This document shows positions 1-6,145 of a DNA stretch of 10,336 nt, piece by piece. Below the pieces are notes generated by a model, which was not told the origin of the DNA, did not search any database, and saw nothing but the letters and a program-made list of their open reading frames with translations. The stretch covers positions 1 through 10,336 of the forward strand of contig JBBAAC010000077.1 in NCBI GenBank assembly GCA_041658465.1. Reading direction: 5' to 3'. Both the position numbers and the translations under genes were made by a program. Within the stretch, counting starts at the first letter, position 1; each line of letters starts with the position of its first letter. Source of the stretch: JAJZQH01 sp041658465 (GTDB taxonomy: Bacteria; UBA10199; 2-02-FULL-44-16; JAAZCA01).

Positions 1-558
1 GAACATCATGAACCATGTTATCGCGGCTATCGTGGCGGCCGCTCCGAAGTCGCGCTGAACGAGTATCGCGCCCGAGACCGCGGCCATGAAAAGGATGTGC
101 GGCAGGAATCCGACCGTGAAGCTCTTGATGCGGTCGGCCTTCTTCTCGAGCGAGTATGCGAGGAATATTATCATCGCCACCTTTGCGAGCTCGGAAGGCT
201 GGAACGCAATCGAGCCTATCCTTATCCAGCGATTGGCGCCGCTGATCGTGCGCCCTACGCCCGGTATGAAGACGGCCGCGACCAGGACCAGCGCGCCTAT
301 GAGGATCGGGTAGCAGAGCGTCCGGTAGCGCGTGTACGAGATGCTCGTGGCGGCGGCCATGCCCGAGAAACCCAGCATCGCGAAGATCATGGTGCGCTTG
401 AGGAAGAAGTAGGAATCGTTGAAGTGCTCGCGGGCCAGCACCGCGGAGGCGCTGTAGGTCATCGTCACGCCGATGCCCACGAGCAGGATCGTGCAGAACA
501 GCAGCGCCGTGTCCAGATGGACGCGCTGGTAGTCTATGTCTGAATATCTAGAACTCAT
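1..558 (-). CDS. ftsW: FtsW, septal peptidoglycan glycosyltransferase (5' part, runs off left edge)
   Basis: SEDS-family polytopic membrane protein that polymerises lipid II into glycan strands at the division septum, working with FtsI. I translated 186 codons from the ATG at 558; the rest lies beyond position 1. Visible family signatures are a hydrophobic first segment (TALLFCTILLVGIGVTM), then SGANRWI near residue 100, QPSELAK near 114 and VQRDFGAAAT near 167, the counterparts of NGAxRWI, QPxELxK and QxDxG in FtsW/RodA/SpoVE. The catalytic aspartate of SEDS proteins lies in a later loop outside the window. The start is supported by a GAGAGGG Shine-Dalgarno-like stretch about 12 bases upstream, separated from the ATG by a TTTTAAAAAAA run. 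It follows murD after 37 bases. FtsW rather than RodA is inferred from its position between murD and, presumably, murG. Confidence 0.95.
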   Translation of the reverse strand, partial: MSSRYSDIDYQRVHLDTALLFCTILLVGIGVTMTYSASAVLAREHFNDSYFFLKRTMIFAMLGFSGMAAATSISYTRYRTLCYPILIGALVLVAAVFIPGVGRTISGANRWIRIGSIAFQPSELAKVAMIIFLAYSLEKKADRIKSFTVGFLPHILFMAAVSGAILVQRDFGAAATIAAITWFMMF

Positions 559-595
559 GTTTTTTTAAAACCCTCTCATATACACTTCGCCGGCC

Positions 596-2002
596 TCACG
601 CCTTGCTGGCCTTGCCGGCTTTGTCGATCCCATTTACCGCATCTACAAACGCCCTGCCGCGGTCCGAGTAGTCCTTGAACATGTCGAAGCTCGCGCACGC
701 AGGAGAGAGAAGCACCACGTCGCCGGGCTCCGCCACCCGCGAGGCGATCGATACCGCCTCGTCCATGCTCTTCGCACGCACTGTCGACGCGAACGGCGAG
801 AGCGTTTTTTCCATCTCCGGCGCCGCCTCGCCGATGAGCACGAGCTTCTTGACCTTGCCTTTTACGTGCCCTGCCAGCGGCGCGAAGTCTGCGCCCTTCG
901 AGAGGCCGCCCGCTATCAGCACCACCGGCTCCGCGAATCCCTCCAGGGCGCGGATCGTGGCTCCGACGTTTGTTCCCTTCGAGTCGTCGTAATAACGCAC
1001 GCCCTTGAGCTCTGCCACGAACTCCACCCTGTGAGGCAGCCCCTTGAACGAATTGAGTGCTGCGGCCAGGTCCGCGGGGTCGGCGCCGGCGAGCTCCGAA
1101 GTCATGAGGGCGGAGAGCATGTTCTCGCGGTTGTGCGGTCCCTCCAGCTTCACGTCCGCCAGCGAATAGCGGTTCGGCGTGCTGTCCGGCGCGTAGACCC
1201 ACAGATCCCCGTCGCCGTACCAGGCGCGGCCTGCCCTCTGTTCGGAAGCGCGGTGCGCGCCGAAGAGCCTGCCCGTCGCGTCGAAGGGTATGAGCCTGCA
1301 TCGCTGAGCTATGGCTGCCTGAGCGACCGCTTCGTCGGCCGCGTTGTAGATCCCGAAGCCGTCCTCCGGCACCTGCGCCATGAGCCTCGCCTTGCTGGCC
1401 ACATAGTTCTCGAACGTGCCGTGGCGATCCAGGTGGTCCTGCGTCACGTTGAGCCATATCATTATGTAGGGCCTGAGCGACGGGGTCGTCTCTATCTGGA
1501 AGCTGGAGACTTCGAGCACGATATAATCCGCCTTATCGGCGTCCGCGAGCACGTCGAGCAGAGGGGTGCCTATGTTTCCGGCGACGCACGCATTGATTCC
1601 GGAGTTTTCCAGCAGATGGCCGATAAGCGCCGTGGTCGTAGTCTTTCCGTTCGTGCCCGTCACCGCGATCACGGGCTTTGAGATCTCCCACACCGCCAGC
1701 TCAAGCTCGCCTATGATAGCCGCCCCGCGTTCGCGCGCCAGCGAGAGGCCGGGCAACTCGAGCGGCACGCCCGGACTTATCACGATTATTTCGCTCTCAG
1801 CGCAGAGCGCCGGGTCATGGCCGCCCAGTGCGAATTTCACTCCCATCCCGTCAAGGGCAGCGAGCGCATCCGTGAGTTCCGACGCCGGCTTCTTATCAGT
1901 GGCGGTCACGACGGCACCCGCGGCAACGCAATGCCTCGCCGCAGCCAGCCCTGAGCGGCCGAGGCCGATTATGAGAACTTTTTTATTCCTGAGATCGCGC
2001 AT
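596..2002 (-). CDS. murD: MurD, UDP-N-acetylmuramoyl-L-alanine:D-glutamate ligase
   Basis: Cytoplasmic ATP-dependent ligase that adds D-glutamate to UDP-MurNAc-L-Ala, the second amino-acid step of the peptidoglycan stem peptide. The 468-residue product shows an N-terminal Rossmann-like UDP-binding segment (LIIGLGRSGLAAA-type, residues 10-21), the Mur ligase P-loop GTNGKTTTT (116-124), LEVSSFQIE (163-171), NVTQDHLDRH (185-194), GPHNRENMLSA (288-298), YYDDSKGTN (337-345) and the C-terminal LSPACASFD (432-440). Lys204 in VASKARL sits where the carbamylated lysine is expected. It is somewhat longer than E. coli MurD (438), with the excess spread over loops and a Lys/Ala-rich tail. The start at 2002 places GLGRSG at the usual distance; only a weak ACGGA lies upstream. 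A 67-base gap with inverted repeats separates it from mraY, unlike the tightly packed genes before it. Confidence 0.97.
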   Translation of the reverse strand: MRDLRNKKVLIIGLGRSGLAAARHCVAAGAVVTATDKKPASELTDALAALDGMGVKFALGGHDPALCAESEIIVISPGVPLELPGLSLARERGAAIIGELELAVWEISKPVIAVTGTNGKTTTTALIGHLLENSGINACVAGNIGTPLLDVLADADKADYIVLEVSSFQIETTPSLRPYIMIWLNVTQDHLDRHGTFENYVASKARLMAQVPEDGFGIYNAADEAVAQAAIAQRCRLIPFDATGRLFGAHRASEQRAGRAWYGDGDLWVYAPDSTPNRYSLADVKLEGPHNRENMLSALMTSELAGADPADLAAALNSFKGLPHRVEFVAELKGVRYYDDSKGTNVGATIRALEGFAEPVVLIAGGLSKGADFAPLAGHVKGKVKKLVLIGEAAPEMEKTLSPFASTVRAKSMDEAVSIASRVAEPGDVVLLSPACASFDMFKDYSDRGRAFVDAVNGIDKAGKASKA

Positions 2003-2069
2003 AATTTAATTCCGTCGTTACAATAACGTCGTGCGTTAGTTCGTTCGTAAAAACCACGAACGCACAGCT
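2003..2069 (-). repeat. Inverted repeats in the mraY-murD gap
   Basis: Read on the minus strand, CGTTCGT and ACGAACG (plus coordinates 2056-2062 and 2042-2048) form a perfect 7-bp stem around a 7-base loop GGTTTTT. A competing pairing uses AACGCAC/GTGCGTT (2031-2037 with 2059-2065), so two folds are mutually exclusive. Closer to murD, TAACG/CGTTA (2016-2020 with 2024-2028) with a 3-base loop extends over a T-T mismatch to a second small stem that occupies the region just before the murD ribosome binding site. No T-run follows either stem, so they do not look like intrinsic terminators. The arms are directly visible; any effect on RNA stability or murD translation is inference. Confidence 0.6.
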
Positions 2070-3146
2070 TTACCGCAGTTTCAGCGTCGAGAGCGACGCG
2101 AGGGCCAGCACGATCGATATGATCCAGAATCTCACTATGACCTTTGATTCGCTCCATCCCTTGAGCTCGAAATGGTGATGGAGCGGCGCCATCCTGAAGA
2201 TGCGCTTGCCGGTCAACTTGAATGAGATCACCTGCGTGATCACGGAGACCGTCTCCAGGACGAAGATCCCGCCTATGAGCAGGAGCAGTATCTCGTTCTT
2301 TGTCACGACCGCCGCGTAGCCCAGAAGTGCCCCGAGCGGCAGCGAGCCCACATCCCCCATGAAGACCGAGGCTGGATGGGCGTTGTACCAGAGGAACCCG
2401 ATGCACGCGCCCACGACCGCCCCGCACATCACCGCGAGTTCCCCGCTTCCAGGAACAGACTGGACTGACAGGTAATTCGCGATGGCCGCGTGGCCCGAGA
2501 CGTACGCGAGTATCGCATACGCGAGGAAGGCGACTATCGACGGCACGCTCACGAGCCCGTCCAGGCCGTCGGTTAGATTCACGGCATTCGACGCGCCGAC
2601 GATCACGAGCACAGCGAAGGGCACGTACCACATGCCGAGGTCCGGCGTTAACCCCTTGAAGAACGGCAGGGAGAGCTCGTGCGACAGGCCGACCGTGTCG
2701 AAGAGTATGAGCGCCGGGACGAGGGCGGCCAGCAGCTGAAGCGGAAACTTCCAGCGCGCTCGAAGCCCCTTCGCATCCCTGAGTATCACCTTCCGGTAGT
2801 CATCGAGGAAGCCGATTATGCCGAATGAGACCACGATCGATATGCCTATGAGGACGAAAGGCTCGGCGAACCGCGACCAGAGCAGCACTGACAGGATGAC
2901 CGCTATCCAGATGAGGATCCCGCCCATGGTCGGGGTGCCGCGCTTGTCCATGTGGGTGATGGGGCCGTCATTGCGCACCGTCTGCCAGAACTGCTTGGAC
3001 GCCAGCATGCGGATCATCCGGTTACCGAAGATGAAATATATCGCCATCGCGGTGAACGTGGCCATGAATGTGCGGAACGTGATGTAGCGCACCACGTTCA
3101 TGCCTACGATCTCGTTGTGCAACGGATATAATAGATAATAGAGCAT
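2070..3146 (-). CDS. mraY: MraY, phospho-N-acetylmuramoyl-pentapeptide transferase
   Basis: Integral membrane enzyme that transfers phospho-MurNAc-pentapeptide from UDP to undecaprenyl phosphate, making lipid I on the inner face of the cytoplasmic membrane. The 358 residues match the usual length (E. coli 360) and align by eye along the whole protein. Signatures include VRNDGP and RGTPTMGGI (57-77), the catalytic DDYRK (115-119, Asp115/Asp116), NAVNLTDGLDGL (188-199), VFMGDVGSLPLG (261-272, with Asp265 as the third essential acidic residue) and MAPLHHHFELKGW (319-331) with the characteristic histidine triplet. About ten hydrophobic membrane segments are apparent. The start at 3146 lies 4 bases after the murF stop, and the purine-rich GGGATGGGATAAGAGA spanning that stop supplies the ribosome binding site, so translation is probably coupled to murF. 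Confidence 0.98.
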   Translation of the reverse strand: MLYYLLYPLHNEIVGMNVVRYITFRTFMATFTAMAIYFIFGNRMIRMLASKQFWQTVRNDGPITHMDKRGTPTMGGILIWIAVILSVLLWSRFAEPFVLIGISIVVSFGIIGFLDDYRKVILRDAKGLRARWKFPLQLLAALVPALILFDTVGLSHELSLPFFKGLTPDLGMWYVPFAVLVIVGASNAVNLTDGLDGLVSVPSIVAFLAYAILAYVSGHAAIANYLSVQSVPGSGELAVMCGAVVGACIGFLWYNAHPASVFMGDVGSLPLGALLGYAAVVTKNEILLLLIGGIFVLETVSVITQVISFKLTGKRIFRMAPLHHHFELKGWSESKVIVRFWIISIVLALASLSTLKLR

Positions 3147-3150
3147 TCTC

Positions 3151-4557
3151 TTATCCCATCCCTATTTCATTCTTGAGGTGTTCGACCACGCTCTCCATCC
3201 TCATGCCGCGCGATCCCTTGACCAGCAGCACGTCGCCGGCGCGAAGATCGGCCTCGACCGCGCGCGCGAGCTCCTCCGCGTCTTCGCATTCCACGACCTG
3301 CGAGCCCGCGAGCCCGACGGAGCGGGCTCCCTCCGCCACATCATCAGCGAAATCGCCGACCACGAACAGCATCTCCACGCCCATGCGCGCTGCATCCTCG
3401 CCCAGCTGCCGATGCAGGGCGGCCGAGGTCTCGCCTAGCTCAAGCATGTCGCCGAGGGCGGCGACGAACCTGCCGGCGCGCTTTGCCGCGCCCACGGTCC
3501 GAAACGCGGCGCGCATCGACTCCGGATTGGCGTTGTACGAGTCGTTCACCACGCGCGCGCCGTTAGCGAGCTGCACCCGCTCGAAACGCATGGCCATCGG
3601 CTTGAATGCGGAGAGCCTCTCGGCCGCAGCAGCCGGATCGATTCCAAGAGCGAGGCCGACCGCGACGGCGGCCAGGGCGTTCATCACGTTATGCGCGCCC
3701 GGGACCGGAAGCCTTGCCTTGAACTCCCGGCCGCACGCCGCGAACGCGAGTTCGATGCCGTCCAGACCGTTCGTGTCCATGTGCATGAAGCGCACGTCGC
3801 ATTCGTTCTGCATTCCAAAGGTGATCTTCTTTCCCGCGTGATGCCGGGCCATCTCGCGCACCCAGCGATCCTCCGCGTTGACGACAGCGATGCCGCGGCC
3901 GTCCATCGCCTCGAAGAGTTCGCCCTTTGCGCGCGCCACCGCTTCGACCGTATGAAGTTTTTCCAGATGAGCGGCGGTCACGTTCGTTATGATGCCGACG
4001 TCCGGGCGCGCGACCTCCGCGAGCCTCTTGATCTCGCCCGGCGCGTTCATCCCCATCTCCAGTATCGCAACGCGATGGCTGTCGTCCCACCGAAAGACCG
4101 TGAGCGGGAGGCCTATGAGGTTGTTGAAATTTCCCTCGGTCTTGACGACGGGGCCCAGCGCCCAGGCCACCTCGGCCGTCATCTCCTTTGTGGTGGATTT
4201 GCCGTTGCTGCCGGTAATCGCCACGCACGGCGCAGCGAAGCGGCTGCGCCACCAGCCGGCGATGTCGCCCAGCGCGTTCACCGTGTCCTCGACCTCGACG
4301 ACGGCCAGAGACCCGGGAATCTGCGCGCCCTTGTGCACGACGGCCGCGTCGGCGCCGGCGGCCGCCGCGTCGCCCAGGAACTCGTGCCCGTCGAAGTGGG
4401 CTCCGCAGATCGCCACGAACAGATCGCCCTGCGCGATCTTCCGCGTGTCTATGGAGATCGAAGTGAACAAACGGTCGGGATCCCCTTGAACGAGTCTCCC
4501 GTTCGTTGCCTTCGATATTTCGCCAAGAGTGAACTTCATGTAGTCAGCCTCGTTCAT
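3151..4557 (-). CDS. murF: MurF, UDP-MurNAc-tripeptide:D-Ala-D-Ala ligase
   Basis: Cytoplasmic ATP-dependent ligase that adds D-Ala-D-Ala to the UDP-MurNAc-tripeptide, completing the pentapeptide precursor. The 468-residue product has the MurF-type P-loop GSNGKSTTKEM (116-126), NFNNLIGLPLT (143-153), NVTAAHLE (192-199), PGAHNVMNALAA (286-297), NDSYNANPESM (338-348), GDMLELGE (369-376) and VKGSRGM (446-452). Lys211 in ARAKGELFEA is at the expected carbamylated-lysine position. The P-loop has Ser for the more common Thr, a tolerated variant. The annotated start shares an ATGA overlap with the murE stop. A second in-frame ATG at 4539 (Met7, MKFTLGEI) has a better-placed GAGG, so the real N-terminus may be six residues shorter. 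It precedes mraY by 4 bases. Confidence 0.97.
   Translation of the reverse strand: MNEADYMKFTLGEISKATNGRLVQGDPDRLFTSISIDTRKIAQGDLFVAICGAHFDGHEFLGDAAAAGADAAVVHKGAQIPGSLAVVEVEDTVNALGDIAGWWRSRFAAPCVAITGSNGKSTTKEMTAEVAWALGPVVKTEGNFNNLIGLPLTVFRWDDSHRVAILEMGMNAPGEIKRLAEVARPDVGIITNVTAAHLEKLHTVEAVARAKGELFEAMDGRGIAVVNAEDRWVREMARHHAGKKITFGMQNECDVRFMHMDTNGLDGIELAFAACGREFKARLPVPGAHNVMNALAAVAVGLALGIDPAAAAERLSAFKPMAMRFERVQLANGARVVNDSYNANPESMRAAFRTVGAAKRAGRFVAALGDMLELGETSAALHRQLGEDAARMGVEMLFVVGDFADDVAEGARSVGLAGSQVVECEDAEELARAVEADLRAGDVLLVKGSRGMRMESVVEHLKNEIGMG
4539..4557 (-). promoter_or_regulatory. murE/murF ATGA overlap with an alternative murF start and its Shine-Dalgarno
   Basis: The murE TGA (4554-4556) overlaps the first murF ATG (4555-4557) as ATGA. 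Upstream of this ATG is GGAG, about 11 bases away. Inside the first codons a GAGG lies 8 bases before a second in-frame ATG (4537-4539), which is closer to ideal spacing. Either start keeps all Mur ligase motifs. The sequence alone does not decide between them; ribosomes finishing murE could re-initiate at either. Confidence 0.5.
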
Positions 4558-6047
4558 GCCTTTAAAAACTCCGCAAGCACCTCGCGATCGTCGAAATGGA
4601 GGCGCTTATCGCCCATGAGTTGATAATCCTCATGCCCCTTGCCGGCCACTACCAGCACGTCGCCCGCGCGCGCGATAGAGACCGCCCTGCCGATCGCCTC
4701 GCGGCGATCCGCTATGACTTCATAGCCTATTTCGCCTGCGAACCTGGGCGCGCTTTCACGCACGCCGGGAAGTATCTCCTCTATGATCGTCTCCGGGCTC
4801 TCGCTGCGCGGGTTGTCGCTGGTGACTATCACGACGTCCGCGAGGCTCGCGGCGGCGCGGCCCATGAGAGGCCGCTTCTTGCGATCGCGGTCCCCGCCGC
4901 AGCCGAAGACAGCGATGAGGCGCCCGCCTTTTCCTCCCACGAGTTCCTTCGCGTGAGACAGCGCGTTGTCGAGCGCGTCCGGCGTGTGGGCATAGTCGAC
5001 GAGCGCAAGCAGCCCGCGATTATTTTTGACCGATTCGAACCTGCCGGGCACCGACGCAACACCCTCGATCCCCTGGGCAATCTTTTCCAGCGGAATACCC
5101 AGCCCGATCGCGGCCGCCGTCGCAGCGAGGATATTCTGCGCATTGAAGCTGCCGCAGAGCCTCGATCTGCACTGGAACGAGCCGTGCGGGGTCTCCACGC
5201 GCATGCGCAGCCCGGAGGCATCAAACTTCATGTTGCTCGCCATGACGTCGCCCCGGTTCTTGAGACCGAAGAGGGTCACCGGGACCGGACAGCGCCTCGC
5301 CAGCTCCAGGCCGTAGGGATCGTCCGCGTTGATCGCGGCGAACGCCGCGGGCTTTCCTCCCTCGGAGAGGATCTTCTCGAAGAGGATCGCCTTTGCCGCG
5401 AAATACTCCTCCATGCCGTTGTGGTAATCCAGATGCTCGGGCGTAAGGTTGGTGAAGATCCCTGCATCGAACCTGCAGCCGGCCACGCGATCCTGCGTAA
5501 GCGCATGGGATGAGACCTCCATGGCGCACGCGCGGCAGCCGGCATCCCGCATGCTGCCCAGGAGCCGCTGCAGGTCGAGCGACTGCGGGGTAGTGTGCGG
5601 AGCCGGTATGCGCCTGCCGGCATATCTGTATTCTACCGTGCCTATAACGCCCGGCGAGCGTCCAAAAGCCGCAAAGATCGATTCGAGCAGATAGGTGGTC
5701 GTGGTCTTTCCGTTCGTGCCAGTGACCCCCACGAGCGTCATCTCGGCGGAAGGATCGCCCTGCATCCGAGCGGACATCATCCCGAGCGCGCGCCGCGCGT
5801 TTTCAACGATGACGTTCACGGCATCGCCGCACAACTCGGCCGGCCTCTCGCTCACCACAGCCACTGCACCGCGCGCCACTGCATCCGGCGCGAACTCGAT
5901 GCCGTCGCGCTTGGAGCCCTTGATCGCTACAAAGCAGTCGCCGGGCGCCGCGGAAGAGGCGTCATACGCCAGGTCCTTCACTTCGACCTCGGCGCTGCCG
6001 CGCACCTCGCGCACCTCAATATCCCTGATCAGTTCTGCAAGTTTCAT
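4554..6047 (-). CDS. murE: MurE, UDP-MurNAc-L-Ala-D-Glu:meso-2,6-diaminopimelate ligase
   Basis: Cytoplasmic ATP-dependent ligase that adds the third stem-peptide residue. The 497-residue product has GTNGKTTTT (110-118), TTPQSLDLQ (152-160), MEVSSHAL (176-183), NLTPEHLDYH (200-209), the expected carbamylated Lys219 (EEYFAAKAILF), VDYAHTPDAL (350-359), GCGGDRD (382-388), DNPRSE (411-416) and GKGHEDYQ (469-476). The DNPR motif is the known determinant for meso-diaminopimelate; lysine-adding MurE enzymes have DNPA-like variants. The cell wall is therefore predicted to be the A1-gamma, directly cross-linked DAP type usual in Gram-negatives. The start at 6047 has only a weak GGA about 7 bases upstream. 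Two ATGs just upstream (in the GATCTTTCG hairpin region) are out of frame. Unlike its neighbours it is separated from the preceding gene, by a hairpin-bearing gap of about 91 bases. Confidence 0.97.
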   Translation of the reverse strand: MKLAELIRDIEVREVRGSAEVEVKDLAYDASSAAPGDCFVAIKGSKRDGIEFAPDAVARGAVAVVSERPAELCGDAVNVIVENARRALGMMSARMQGDPSAEMTLVGVTGTNGKTTTTYLLESIFAAFGRSPGVIGTVEYRYAGRRIPAPHTTPQSLDLQRLLGSMRDAGCRACAMEVSSHALTQDRVAGCRFDAGIFTNLTPEHLDYHNGMEEYFAAKAILFEKILSEGGKPAAFAAINADDPYGLELARRCPVPVTLFGLKNRGDVMASNMKFDASGLRMRVETPHGSFQCRSRLCGSFNAQNILAATAAAIGLGIPLEKIAQGIEGVASVPGRFESVKNNRGLLALVDYAHTPDALDNALSHAKELVGGKGGRLIAVFGCGGDRDRKKRPLMGRAAASLADVVIVTSDNPRSESPETIIEEILPGVRESAPRFAGEIGYEVIADRREAIGRAVSIARAGDVLVVAGKGHEDYQLMGDKRLHFDDREVLAEFLKA

Positions 6048-6145
6048 TTTGTATCCATTCGAAAGATCCCATTGAATCCGGGGGATCCTTCGGCGAGCGC
6101 GTCCTATATCTCTGCCTCAGGATGACAGCCTACGGCTGTCACATC
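6048..6145 (-). repeat. Two-hairpin repeat-like element between ftsI and murE
   Basis: On the transcribed strand the gap opens with TGACAGCC-GTA-GGCTGTCA (plus 6123-6141), an 8-bp perfect stem with a 3-base loop whose first three bases are the ftsI stop codon. It continues as CCTGAGGCAGAGATATAGGA and then forms a second stem: CGAAGGATCCC (6082-6092) with GGGATCTTTCG (6060-6070), 11 pairs including one G-U wobble, with an 11-base loop. The words GTCATCCTGAG and GCCGAAGGATC recall a class of short intergenic repeats (GTCATCCTGAG...GCGAAGGATC) that I remember as dispersed in several bacterial lineages. There is only one copy in this window, so dispersal cannot be shown here. No T-run follows, so an intrinsic terminator is unlikely. 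It probably insulates or tunes murE expression, or is a mobile repeat tolerated inside the operon. Confidence 0.6.

Noticed and set aside
559..570. TTTTAAAAAAA run before the ftsW ATG as a frameshifting or slippage site
   Set aside because: It is outside any coding frame, between the ribosome binding site and the start codon, so it cannot cause recoding. It may simply keep the start region unstructured.
866..1681. Long plus-strand open frame opposite murD (and similar ones at 3691-4623, 4596-5513 and 7120-8115)
   Set aside because: They are antisense to well-supported essential genes, and are rich in Arg, His, Ala and Gly, as expected from complementing GC-rich codons. They contain no recognisable domain.
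6048..6141. Rho-independent terminator between ftsI and murE
   Set aside because: Both stems are clear but neither is followed by a T-run on the transcribed strand, and the downstream genes are essential parts of the same cluster without an evident new promoter.
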